A program made the position numbers and the translations under genes. Under the pieces are notes generated by a model. That model was not told where the DNA came from, made no database searches, and saw only the letters and a list, made by a program, of their open reading frames with translations. This document shows, piece after piece, positions 35,568 through 43,995 of a stretch of 64,000 nucleotides of DNA; positions within the stretch are counted from its first letter, which is position 1; each line of letters starts with the position of its first letter. This DNA is from Streptosporangiaceae bacterium NEAU-GS5. GTDB lineage: Bacteria; Actinomycetota; Actinomycetes; Streptosporangiales; Streptosporangiaceae. The stretch lies in NCBI GenBank assembly GCA_017592665.1, contig JAGFNW010000018.1:128989-192988 (forward strand). Reading direction: 5' to 3'.

Positions 35568-36312
35568 TTTTGCCGGCGGCAAGAGGGTGGGGGTGAGGAT
35601 GGTGCGCCGAGTATCCAGCCTCAACACCCTGGGGGAAGTCGATGTGCTGAGCGCCGGCGAGTGCGAGGAGGTCGCCGACGTAATACTCGGCGATCTCGAC
35701 CGCTGGACCCAGCGGTCGCCGAGTGGCCTTTTCTTCACCCTGGGCATCAACGCCTATATGGACCTTGCGCCGTCGGCCGATGCGAACGCCTCCTACTTCG
35801 GACCGGCCCGTAGCGCCAACCTGATGCTCAAGCAGGGATTCGCCGGCCTGCACGGAAGGCTCGCCGCGGTCCTGGAGCGGGAAATCGGCCTGCCCACGAG
35901 ATACGCCGACGATCTGGCGATGCCTGGATTCCATATCTGGGTCGGCTCCGGCATTCCACAGCGGCCGTCGGCCTCCATCCACTTCGACCTGCAGTATCAG
36001 CGCCTTTTGACGCGCCCGCAGTACGCCCGTGCCTCGGGCACCGTGTCTTTCACGCTGCCGATCAAGCTGCCCGCCGCCGGGTCGTCGCTGAGGGTCTGGC
36101 CCTGTATCTATCCCGATGACGTGGATCGCCTGCCCGCGGTCCGGCAGACCGATCCCGAAATCGTGCCCTACCACGTCGGCAGCGCGATCGTGCACAGCGG
36201 GCACGTGCTGCACCAGATCGGAACGACCTCGTCGGTGCGGTCCGATGAGTTTCGCATCACCATGCAAGGCCACGGTCTCGTCGTCGACGAGGAACTCGTG
36301 CTCTATTGGTGA
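35545..36312 (+). CDS. Second Fe(II)/2OG-type oxygenase
   Basis: 255 residues from ATG 35545, or 237 from ATG 35599 (MVRRVSSLNTLG). Candidate iron ligands are His146-x-Asp148 (SIHFDLQYQ) and His220 or His223 (VHSGHVLHQIG); Arg237 in FRITMQGHG fits the 2OG anchor. GTVSFTLPIKLPAAGSSLRVWP is the expected beta-barrel strand pair. It is not closely related to the PhyH protein upstream. Being directly before the repeat peptide and in the same operon, it probably acts on the same peptide at another position or residue type. Confidence 0.8.
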   Translation: MRAAAVSDFAGGKRVGVRMVRRVSSLNTLGEVDVLSAGECEEVADVILGDLDRWTQRSPSGLFFTLGINAYMDLAPSADANASYFGPARSANLMLKQGFAGLHGRLAAVLEREIGLPTRYADDLAMPGFHIWVGSGIPQRPSASIHFDLQYQRLLTRPQYARASGTVSFTLPIKLPAAGSSLRVWPCIYPDDVDRLPAVRQTDPEIVPYHVGSAIVHSGHVLHQIGTTSSVRSDEFRITMQGHGLVVDEELVLYW

Positions 36313-36345
36313 TCCTGTCCCAGCCCCGCAGCCCAGGAGGCTTCA

Positions 36346-36891
36346 ATGTCGAACCCTTACATTCCGGCCGAAGACCGGATCGACGTGATCGGACGGCTCG
36401 TCGCCCACCTGGAGGATTCCGGTCCGGAAACCCTGCGAGAGAAGGCGACCGCCCAGGCGGCCGCGATGTCGACCGGTGATGACGACCCGACCATCCTTAA
36501 GCCGTTCAAAGACGAGGGAGAGAAGGACACCAAAGACGACAAGGACGGCAAGGAATTCAGCGATAAGGACGCCAAAGAAGTCAAAGACGAGAGCGAGAAA
36601 GACGAGAAGGACACCAAGGAGGAGGGGAAGGACGTAAAGGACGAAAACGAGAAGGACTTCAAAGACGACAAGGACCACGAAAAAGAGGAGAAAGACGAGG
36701 CCAAAGACGAGAAGGACGAGTCGAAGGATGAGAAGGAGGGGAAGGACGAGAAGGATTTCAAGGAGCACAAGGACGGAGACGAGAAGGATCTGCCGAAGGA
36801 GGATCCGAAGGAAAGCATGGTCGAGGGCCCTGAGGACCAGCCGACCTCGGCGAGGCCGGAGGGCTGGCGCGCCGCTGGGCCGATGATGTGA
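36346..36891 (+). CDS. Lys-Asp/Glu repeat precursor protein (candidate RiPP precursor)
   Basis: 181 residues, perfect AGGAGG five bases before ATG. Residues 1-50 form a leader-like, helix-prone part (IDVIGRLVAHLED, ETLREKATAQAAAM) ending in DDDPTILKPF. Residues 55-156 are almost only Lys, Asp and Glu: all 29 lysines from K55 to K155 are directly followed by an acidic residue (21 KD, 8 KE), most of them three residues apart, giving a K-[D/E]-x rhythm with occasional 4- or 5-residue steps. Aromatic residues are rare. Residues 157-181 are a plain tail (RPEGWRAAGPMM). No signal peptide. The stop overlaps the next start (GTGA). Read as the substrate of the operon's ligase and oxygenases. Confidence 0.8.
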   Translation: MSNPYIPAEDRIDVIGRLVAHLEDSGPETLREKATAQAAAMSTGDDDPTILKPFKDEGEKDTKDDKDGKEFSDKDAKEVKDESEKDEKDTKEEGKDVKDENEKDFKDDKDHEKEEKDEAKDEKDESKDEKEGKDEKDFKEHKDGDEKDLPKEDPKESMVEGPEDQPTSARPEGWRAAGPMM

Positions 36892-37721
36892 CCGACATGA
36901 CCAAGGTCATCGCGGTCGTCGATTCCGCAAGGCGGCAGACCAGGTTCGCCGCGGGCCTTTCGTCGGCATTCTCGGCGGCGGGGATCGGTCTGGAGCTGCG
37001 AACGCATCGCGAGCTGATCGCGGAGGTCAGCATTGAGCAGCCACGTGGGCAGGCGCCGATCGTCGACCCCGACCGCCCGTTGATGTGGCTGTCATCTGGC
37101 GATGCGGTCCGCGAGAGTACACCGGATGCCCGGTTTCTGGCGTCGGAGGCGATTGGCGCGGCCAGGTCGATCGCGATGTTGACCCGTTCCCCGGTTTTGA
37201 ACCGGCCGAGCGCTTTCAGCCTCTGCGGCACCCTTCCCCCGAGCCCGGCGCTCGCCGTCCGCAGGACCCGCCACCTTGACCACGAAGGCGTACGCGCTGA
37301 GCGTTTCACCAGGACCTGGCGAGCGGACGACGACACCGACGTCGGTCGGTTGGAAGTGTACGACTATGCCGCCGGCCGCAGTTCCTATGGCCCGGTTCCC
37401 TCCTCCGCCGGGCCCTTCCGCAGCCGTCCGGCTGTCGACCGAGCCCGTCTCGTGAAGGTCCGGGTGGTCGGTGACCGGACGATCGCCGCGACGGATGTCG
37501 CGTTGGTCACCCTTGAGGCAAGCCGCCGTATCGTCTCCTGGTATCAGCTTGATCTGGCCGCCTTGTGGTGGCTGATCGGGGAGGACACCGGCGACCGTAC
37601 GCTGGCGCGCATCGATTGCTGGGCATGGGACGCTGGGTTCGACGCCGATCTCGACGAGACGGCCGAGGCGGTCGCGGCCTGGATGAGCGACCGGATGAGG
37701 CCGGCCGAGGTGACTCAATGA
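36888..37721 (+). CDS. Degenerate ATP-grasp paralogue (pseudo-ligase partner)
   Basis: 277 residues from GTG 36888. No obvious family on its own, but three segments line up in order and spacing with the intact ligase encoded next: VLNRPSAF (103-110) with VVNRLSAN (102-109), VKVRVVGDRTIA (189-200) with VRVHVVGDAVIA (191-202), and LARIDCWAWDAG (239-250) with FAGWDFKLDRDG (244-255). The metal-binding CLECNP block is missing and so is the central VVKP lysine. It is thus probably an inactive ATP-grasp fold acting as partner or peptide-binding subunit. GTGA and ATGA overlaps couple it to both neighbours. Confidence 0.65.
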   Translation: MTDMTKVIAVVDSARRQTRFAAGLSSAFSAAGIGLELRTHRELIAEVSIEQPRGQAPIVDPDRPLMWLSSGDAVRESTPDARFLASEAIGAARSIAMLTRSPVLNRPSAFSLCGTLPPSPALAVRRTRHLDHEGVRAERFTRTWRADDDTDVGRLEVYDYAAGRSSYGPVPSSAGPFRSRPAVDRARLVKVRVVGDRTIAATDVALVTLEASRRIVSWYQLDLAALWWLIGEDTGDRTLARIDCWAWDAGFDADLDETAEAVAAWMSDRMRPAEVTQ

Positions 37722-38614
37722 TCGGCATCGCGGGCACTCGAGCCGACCCGGTGATCGTGCACTTCGCCGCGCACTGCGTGCTGGATGGTGTCCCGTTCGC
37801 CGTGCTGGATCTCATGGACGTCAGCGCTTCGGGAGACTGGCGACTGTCCATGCCGCCGGATTCTGCCGACTTCGTCTCGGGGACGGAAACGGTCCGGCTT
37901 GCCGACGTGACAGGCTTGTACATCCGCCCGATCTACCTCGGCAGAACGGCGCAGCACGCCGCTAGCTGGCAGGGCCTGATGGCGGGACTCGCCGCCTGGA
38001 TGGACGAAGCCGACCTGCGGGTCGTCAATCGGCTCAGCGCCAACCAGCTCAACAGCTACAAGCCGGCGCATTATGCCTGGTTGACGGCGAACGGGCTGTT
38101 CGTGCCGCCGAGCCTGCTCACCGCCGACCCTCAGCGTGTCCTGAGATTCGTCACCGATGGGCGGACGGTCGTCAAGCCGATCTGCGGCACCAGAGCCACT
38201 ACCCGTGAGATCCGCGCGTCCGACCTGGATCGCCTCGCCAACAGCGAAGGCCCCGTGCTGGTGCAGCGAATGATCGAGGGCGACGACGTGCGTGTGCACG
38301 TGGTCGGAGACGCGGTGATCGCCTGCCGATTCGCCAGTTCCGCCGTCGACTATCGATCCGACCGGGACGCCGAGAGGGAGGTGTTCGACATTCCGGCGAA
38401 CCTGGCCGACCTCTTGGTGACAAAGACAGCCGAGCAAGGGCTGGTCTTCGCCGGCTGGGATTTCAAGCTCGACCGGGACGGCACGTACTGGTGCCTCGAA
38501 TGCAATCCGATGCCCGGATACAGTTTCTATGACCGGGTGTGCAACGGGGCCATCAGCGAAGCGCTGATTAAAACGCTCACCGGGCGGCTGTTCACGCCAC
38601 CGAAGGAAATCTGA
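37718..38614 (+). CDS. RimK-like ATP-grasp ligase (graspetide-type)
   Basis: 298 residues from ATG 37718. ATP-dependent carboxylate-amine (or -hydroxyl) ligase. Pre-ATP-grasp domain about 1-100, VVNRLSANQLNSYKP (Lys115), nucleotide-binding TVVKPICG (Lys153), VLVQRMIEGDDVRVHVVG, and metal ligands Asp248 (GWDFKLD), Glu261 and Asn263 (CLECNPMPGYSFYD). Close in layout to the MvdD/MdnC-type peptide ligases that form lactone or lactam bonds between side chains of a precursor. The operon supplies exactly one highly charged peptide, so Lys-Asp/Glu isopeptide bonds are the leading idea. Confidence 0.88.
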   Translation: MIGIAGTRADPVIVHFAAHCVLDGVPFAVLDLMDVSASGDWRLSMPPDSADFVSGTETVRLADVTGLYIRPIYLGRTAQHAASWQGLMAGLAAWMDEADLRVVNRLSANQLNSYKPAHYAWLTANGLFVPPSLLTADPQRVLRFVTDGRTVVKPICGTRATTREIRASDLDRLANSEGPVLVQRMIEGDDVRVHVVGDAVIACRFASSAVDYRSDRDAEREVFDIPANLADLLVTKTAEQGLVFAGWDFKLDRDGTYWCLECNPMPGYSFYDRVCNGAISEALIKTLTGRLFTPPKEI

Positions 38615-38708
38615 AGCTCAAGGCGATTACCAGATGTTACGACTGCCTGGCCTGCCTTGGGATCCGCTGACCATCGACCCGTGGTTACGCGGGCCCGCCG
38701 CGCCTAGC

Positions 38709-41510
38709 ATGGTCGGGATGGATAGGCTGTTCGAACGCGGACGAGAGCTCGACGAACTCGACGCCCACTTCGCGCGGTCGACCGCCGGAGAAGGGCGTCT
38801 GGTGGTGGTCGAGGGACCCGCCGGGATCGGCAAGAGCAGGCTGCTCGCTGAGATCCGGCGTCGCGCGGAGGGGTCCATGCGCGTGCTCTCGGCCCGTGGC
38901 AGCGGGCTCGAAGGGGAGTTCGCGTTCGGCGTGGTCCGGCAACTGTTCGAGGCGGAGCTGACGGCGCCGGGGCGCAGGGAGGAGCTGCTCACCGGCGCGG
39001 CGTCGGCGGCGTCGGCGGTATTCGGCGAGCCGGGCTCCAGTACGGATGGTGCGGGCGCTACCTTCGCCTCCCTGCATGGGCTGTACTGGCTTGTTCTCAA
39101 CCTGGCGGAGGATGCTCCGCTGCTGCTGGCCGTCGACGACCTGCACTGGTGCGATCGGCCGTCGCTGTTGTTCCTCGCCTACCTGGCCCGGCGCCTGGAA
39201 AACCAGCCCATCCTGCTGCTCATGGGGCTGCGGGACGCCGAGCCCGGCACCGACCCCGCGTTACTCGGGGAGATCACGCATGACCCGGCCGCGATCAGCA
39301 TCCGCCCCAGGCCGCTGAGCGCCGCCGGCGTGGCCGAGTTCATCGAAGAGCGCCTGGGAGTGGCGCCGGACGGAGAGTTCCTGTCCGCCTGCCACGAGTC
39401 CACCGGAGGTAACCCGCTCCTGCTCAGCCAGCTTGTCATGGCGCTGCGCAGCGAGGGCGTACGCCCGGATGCCGAGCACGTCGGACGTGTCACGGCCATC
39501 GGCCCCCGGGCGGTGTCGCGTACGGTTCTGCTGCGGCTGGCCCGCCTGCCAACCGATGCACGGGCGGTCGCGCAGGCGGTCGCGGTGCTGGGCGACGGCG
39601 CCGGCATCTTCGCGGTGGCCGAGTTCGCCGATATCGAGGAAGGCCGCGTCGCCGACGCGACACGCGGCCTCGCCCATGCCGACATCCTGCGCCCGGAACT
39701 GCCGCTCTCCTTCGTCCACCCCCTGGTACGCGACGCGATCTACCACGAACTGTCCCCCGGTGAGCGCGAACTGCACCACGCGCGGGCGGCGGCGCTGCTC
39801 CGTGACAGCGGTGCGCCCGCCGAGCAGGTGGCCGCGCAACTGCTGCACACCTCGGCGCGCGGCGAACGCTGGGCCGCCGAGTTGCTGCGAGAGGCGGGCC
39901 GCGACGCCATGAACGCCGGAGCGGCCGACAGCGCCGTCGCGTACCTGCGGCGTGCGCTGGATGACACCCCCGCGGACAGGAACCGGGGGCAGCTGTTGCT
40001 GGAGCTGGGCGCGGTCGAGATGTTCACCAGCGGCCCGGCCGCGGCGAAGCACCTGGCCCTCGCCTACGAGGAGTTGCCCGATCCCGCCTCCCGCGCCGCG
40101 GCGGCCGGGCTGCTGGGCCGGGCACTGCTGTTCCTGGGATCGGCCGAGGAGGCCAGGGCGATCGCGCGGCGGGCGGCCACCGAACTGCCGGACGAGCTGG
40201 ACGACCTTCGGATGAGCCTCGAGGCGTTCGAGTTCATGACCATCATCTTCCGGGCGGGTGACCCGCGACAGCTGTCCCGGCTCCGCGCGTACCGCCGCCT
40301 CCCCGGGGAGGGCCCCGGCGCGCACATGCTCGCCGCCATGGCCGCGTGGGAGGCGGTCTGCACCGACGGCACCGCCGCCGAATGCGCCGTGCTGGCCCTC
40401 GCGGCGCTCGCAGGGGACCACCTAAGGTCGGCCGATTCCGCTCTGGTCCTGTTCGCGGCGATCGTCACCCTCGTCGTCACCGATCGTTCCGAGGTGACCG
40501 AGGTCTGGCAGCCGGTCATCGCGGAGACACACCGCCGCGGGTCGCTTTTCTCAGCGGCCGCGATCCATCTCTGGTACGGCTTCAGCAATCTATGGCGCGG
40601 CGACCTGGCCGCGGCGGAGGAGTCGCTCCGGGCAGCCGAGAGTCAGTTCTTACTCTGGGGCCATGCCGATTCCTCCGTCGTCATCTGCCGCACCTTCCTG
40701 ATCGAGGTCCTGCATGAGCGTGGCCGCTCCGACGCGTCCCGCCTGCTGGCACGCCTTGGCACGATCGATCCCGGCCAGAGCACGACGGGCTGGTGGCTGG
40801 GGACGCGCGTGGGACTGCTCACCGCTGCGGGCCGGGCCGGGGAGGCCGCGGCCGCGGCCGACGAGCTGGCGGCGCATTGCGAGGCCATTCCCGATTCCGC
40901 GAGGCTCTGGTGGCGGTCGATGAAGGCCGAGGCGCTCGACCGTCTGGGCCGCCGGGCGGAGGCGATCGAGCTGGCCCGGCAGGAGCTTGAGGTCACGCGG
41001 GCGTTCGGCGCGCCCGGGTCGCTCGGGCGGACCTTGCGAGTGCTGGGCACCTTGGAACGCGACGAGGGCCGGCTGTGGGAGGCCGTGTCCGTACTCGAAG
41101 GGTCCTTCGCCCGCCTGGAGCACGCGAAGGCGCTTGCCGCGCTCGGCGCCATGCTCAGACGTGCCAAGAAGCCGACCGCGGCGCGTGAGCCGCTGCGCCG
41201 CGCCCTGGAGATGGCCGGCGCCTGCGGCGCGGAACGCCTTGCCGAGCGTGTCCGCTCGGAACTACACGCCTGCGGCGCCCGCCCGCGGCGCGACGCGCTC
41301 AGCGGTGTCCAGTCGCTCACGCCCGGGGAGCGCCGCGTCGTGGACCTCGCCGCCGCCGGGCGCACCAATCGCGACATCGCCCAGGAGTTGTACGTGACCC
41401 CTGGAACAGTGGAGGTCCACCTTTCCAACGCGTACCGCAAGCTCGGAATCCGTTCGCGATCCGAACTCGAGCGCGTACTCACCACAGCGATCGGGTCCCT
41501 CAATTCCTAG
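38709..41510 (+). CDS. LuxR-family AAA ATPase regulator (LAL/MalT-like)
   Basis: 933 residues from ATG 38709 (ATG 38718 equally likely; the frame is open to 38634). Walker A at about residue 36 (GPAGIGKSRLL), Walker B LLLAVDDLHWCD, a long TPR-like helical middle, and a C-terminal LuxR HTH (LTPGERRVVDLAAAGRTNRDIAQELYVTPGTVEVHLSNAYRKLG). Starts about 95 bases after the ligase stop on the same strand, so it may be a pathway regulator for the peptide operon or an unrelated neighbour. A hairpin and the FAD gene follow. Confidence 0.9.
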   Translation: MVGMDRLFERGRELDELDAHFARSTAGEGRLVVVEGPAGIGKSRLLAEIRRRAEGSMRVLSARGSGLEGEFAFGVVRQLFEAELTAPGRREELLTGAASAASAVFGEPGSSTDGAGATFASLHGLYWLVLNLAEDAPLLLAVDDLHWCDRPSLLFLAYLARRLENQPILLLMGLRDAEPGTDPALLGEITHDPAAISIRPRPLSAAGVAEFIEERLGVAPDGEFLSACHESTGGNPLLLSQLVMALRSEGVRPDAEHVGRVTAIGPRAVSRTVLLRLARLPTDARAVAQAVAVLGDGAGIFAVAEFADIEEGRVADATRGLAHADILRPELPLSFVHPLVRDAIYHELSPGERELHHARAAALLRDSGAPAEQVAAQLLHTSARGERWAAELLREAGRDAMNAGAADSAVAYLRRALDDTPADRNRGQLLLELGAVEMFTSGPAAAKHLALAYEELPDPASRAAAAGLLGRALLFLGSAEEARAIARRAATELPDELDDLRMSLEAFEFMTIIFRAGDPRQLSRLRAYRRLPGEGPGAHMLAAMAAWEAVCTDGTAAECAVLALAALAGDHLRSADSALVLFAAIVTLVVTDRSEVTEVWQPVIAETHRRGSLFSAAAIHLWYGFSNLWRGDLAAAEESLRAAESQFLLWGHADSSVVICRTFLIEVLHERGRSDASRLLARLGTIDPGQSTTGWWLGTRVGLLTAAGRAGEAAAAADELAAHCEAIPDSARLWWRSMKAEALDRLGRRAEAIELARQELEVTRAFGAPGSLGRTLRVLGTLERDEGRLWEAVSVLEGSFARLEHAKALAALGAMLRRAKKPTAAREPLRRALEMAGACGAERLAERVRSELHACGARPRRDALSGVQSLTPGERRVVDLAAAGRTNRDIAQELYVTPGTVEVHLSNAYRKLGIRSRSELERVLTTAIGSLNS

Positions 41511-41542
41511 GGGTCTCCCCGAGGATTTCTAAAGGTCGCCGC

Positions 41543-41557
41543 CCCCAATCCTTGGGG
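41543..41557. terminator. Short hairpin after the LuxR gene
   Basis: CCCCAA-TCC-TTGGGG, a perfect 6-bp inverted repeat with a 3-nt loop, about 35 bases after the LuxR stop and 85 before the next ATG. Terminator or operator. Confidence 0.4.
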
Positions 41558-41640
41558 CGCTCGTATGGGGACCGCCTCGATGCCCGCCACGCCACCATCG
41601 CCGGATGCTGGCCAGGACATCGAGTGAAAGGGACCTCCGA

Positions 41641-42987
41641 ATGACGACCATCGATATTTCGAGCGGCCTCGGGCGCATCGTCCATCCCGGCGAGCCCGCC
41701 TGGGATGTCTCACGCGGGACCTTCAACCTGCTGATCGATCAGCGGCCTGAGGCGATCGCCTTCCCTGCCGACGATCGCGAGGTCGCCGCCGTGATCGCCC
41801 ACGCGCGTCGGCGCGGTCTTCGAGTCGCTCCCCAGGCCACCGGACACAACCCCGGCCCGCTCGGCTCGCTGGCGGGAATGCTGATCCTGAACACGTCGGC
41901 GCTGACCGAGGTCTCGATCGACGCCGACGCCCGCCGGGTCCGGGTCGGCGCGGCGACCAAATGGGAGAAAGTGACGCCGCATCTCTCCGAGCTCGGGCTC
42001 GCGGGCCTGCATGGCTCCTCGCCGGACGTGGGAATCGTCGGCTATTCGCTCGGCGGCGGGATCGGCTGGCTCGCCCGCAAGTACGGCATGCAGTCGAACG
42101 CGGTGACCGCGATCGAACTCGTTACGGCGGAGGGCCACCTCATCCGCACCGACCCCGCACATGAGCCCGATCTGTTCTGGGCACTCCGCGGCGGAGGCGG
42201 CAACTTCGGGATCGTGACCGCGATCGAGTTCGGCGTCCACCCCGTACGTGAGCTCTACGCCGGCGCGATGTTCTTCCCGATCGAGCGGACCTCCGAGATC
42301 CTCCACGCATGGACGGAACTGTTGCCGACTCTTCCCGAAGAAATCACCGCGTGGGCCACCATCCTGCACTTCCCGCCGCTGCCGGACGTCCCCGAGCCGG
42401 TTCGCGGACGTTCCTTCATCATCGTTATGGCGGCATTCCTGGGCACCGAGGCCGATGGGCACGAACTGCTCCGACCGTTACGCCGGCTCGGCCCTGAGAT
42501 GGACACGTTCGCGACGCGGCCGCCGGGCGCCCTCGGAGAGCTCGCGATGGATCCACCCGACCCCTTGCCCTACTGGACCACGACCGCTCTGGTCGACGAG
42601 ATGCCGTCCGCCGTGATCGAGCGCACAGCGCGGATCTCCGGCGCCGGGTCACCGCTCACGATGGTGCAGTTCCGCCACATGGGCGGCGCTCTGGCCCGCC
42701 ACGAGCCCGGCGCGGGAGCGCGCGCCACGCTCCCCGGTCACATCGCGATGTTCGGTCTCGGAGTCGTCCCCGAGGCGGGCGCGGAACCGGCGGTCGTGGC
42801 GGGGCTCGAAGCCTTGTCCGGCGTCTTCGCCCCGCTCCGCGTCGGCGACTACCCGAACTTCGTCGAGGAACCGACGGACACGAGCGCCTTTTTCGACACC
42901 GACACCTGGAATCGGCTTCGCCGCGTCAAGGCTCTGTACGATCCGGGCGATCTGTTCCGGGGCAACCACCACATACCGCCGGCGTAG
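41641..42987 (+). CDS. FAD-linked oxidase, berberine-bridge-enzyme type
   Basis: 448 residues from ATG 41641. FAD_binding_4 domain: VAPQATGHNPGPLGSL (His probably for 8-alpha-histidyl FAD attachment), MLILNTSALTEVSID, GYSLGGGIGWLARKYGMQSNAV, and C-terminal BBE-like segment DTWNRLRRVKALYDPGDLFRGNHHIPP. The second flavin-linking Cys of bicovalent enzymes is not evident. Oxidises a sugar, alcohol or secondary-metabolite substrate; which one is unknown. Confidence 0.9.
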   Translation: MTTIDISSGLGRIVHPGEPAWDVSRGTFNLLIDQRPEAIAFPADDREVAAVIAHARRRGLRVAPQATGHNPGPLGSLAGMLILNTSALTEVSIDADARRVRVGAATKWEKVTPHLSELGLAGLHGSSPDVGIVGYSLGGGIGWLARKYGMQSNAVTAIELVTAEGHLIRTDPAHEPDLFWALRGGGGNFGIVTAIEFGVHPVRELYAGAMFFPIERTSEILHAWTELLPTLPEEITAWATILHFPPLPDVPEPVRGRSFIIVMAAFLGTEADGHELLRPLRRLGPEMDTFATRPPGALGELAMDPPDPLPYWTTTALVDEMPSAVIERTARISGAGSPLTMVQFRHMGGALARHEPGAGARATLPGHIAMFGLGVVPEAGAEPAVVAGLEALSGVFAPLRVGDYPNFVEEPTDTSAFFDTDTWNRLRRVKALYDPGDLFRGNHHIPPA

Positions 42988-43019
42988 TCACCGCGCTGCG
43001 GTCGGCGGCGCTGCTGTCT

Positions 43020-43880
43020 CTACGCAAAGCGTTTGACGAAGGTGAGTGCCGTGTCGGCGACCTCCCGCCAGCCTGTGTCGATGGTCAGCGAGTGCCCCCG
43101 GTTGGGCATCTCCACGAACTCGGTTACGCCGGTGTTGCGCTGCTGCCGGTGGTAGATGGCCTCACTGATGGCCCTGGGTACGGTGTGGTCCTTCTCGCCG
43201 GAAATGACCAGGAGCGGCCCGCGGTCGGGGTTGGTGCTGTCGACCTTCGCTTCGGTCCATGGGTTGAGGTTGGCGGCCGCGGCCTGGAAAATCGGTGCAC
43301 CGGAGGCAGGCACGGCGAACGTCGCGAACAACTCCTTCGCCTCGCCCTCGGATACCGCGTTGGCGAAGGCGTACCGGAACTGGTCGAAGGTGAGCGGGAT
43401 GGCGCGGTGGCGGTTGGCAGGATTGCCCAGGACGGGGGCCGCCGATCGTAGTGCCGAGATGGGCAGCGGCAGCACGCCGCGAAATGGGGCGGAGTCGATG
43501 GCGACCGCTGCCGCCGCCAGCCCGTGGCCGGCGATGATCTGAGTGAGCAGCCCGCCGAAGGAATGCCCGATCACTATCGGCTTCTTGTCCAGTTTGCCGA
43601 TGATCGCGGTGTAGTGCTCGGCCACCTGACCGACGGTCTTGTTGGCGAAGACCTCCGGCTCGGCGAGAGCTTCCGCCACAGTGCTGGGGTCGTCTGGCCA
43701 GCCCGGGCACATCGGTGCGTATCCGGCTGCCTCGAAGACGGAACCCCAGCGGTCCCAGCTACTGGGCAGCAGCCACAGGCCGTGAATGAACACCACCGGT
43801 GTGCGGCCTGTCGCGTTGGCCTGGTCGATCTGCTCGGTGTCGCTGCGATGCATTGGCGGATGTTCTGGCTGTGCTGTCAT
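43020..43880 (-). CDS. Alpha/beta hydrolase
   Basis: 286 residues. VVFIHGLWLLPSSWDRW (oxyanion region), nucleophile in VIGHSFGGLL, Asp in ISGEKDHTVPRA and His in NRGHSLTID complete a catalytic triad. No signal peptide. Substrate unknown; single gene. Confidence 0.9.
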   Translation of the reverse strand: MTAQPEHPPMHRSDTEQIDQANATGRTPVVFIHGLWLLPSSWDRWGSVFEAAGYAPMCPGWPDDPSTVAEALAEPEVFANKTVGQVAEHYTAIIGKLDKKPIVIGHSFGGLLTQIIAGHGLAAAAVAIDSAPFRGVLPLPISALRSAAPVLGNPANRHRAIPLTFDQFRYAFANAVSEGEAKELFATFAVPASGAPIFQAAAANLNPWTEAKVDSTNPDRGPLLVISGEKDHTVPRAISEAIYHRQQRNTGVTEFVEMPNRGHSLTIDTGWREVADTALTFVKRFA

Positions 43881-43995
43881 GACGTCCTCCTTGAGGCCCG
43901 TTGGGGCTTCGGGTGGTGGGCGAACAGTGCGGCGAGGGCCTACCGCCAGGGACCGTCCGTTTCCGAGCTTTCCGGTCCGGGGTTGCTACGGGTGA

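Noticed and set aside
36343..36768. 141-codon minus-strand ORF, Leu/Val/Phe-rich, looks like a membrane protein
   Set aside because: It is the antisense of the Lys/Asp/Glu repeat: AAG and GAC/GAG read backwards give CTT, GTC and CTC. A composition artefact.
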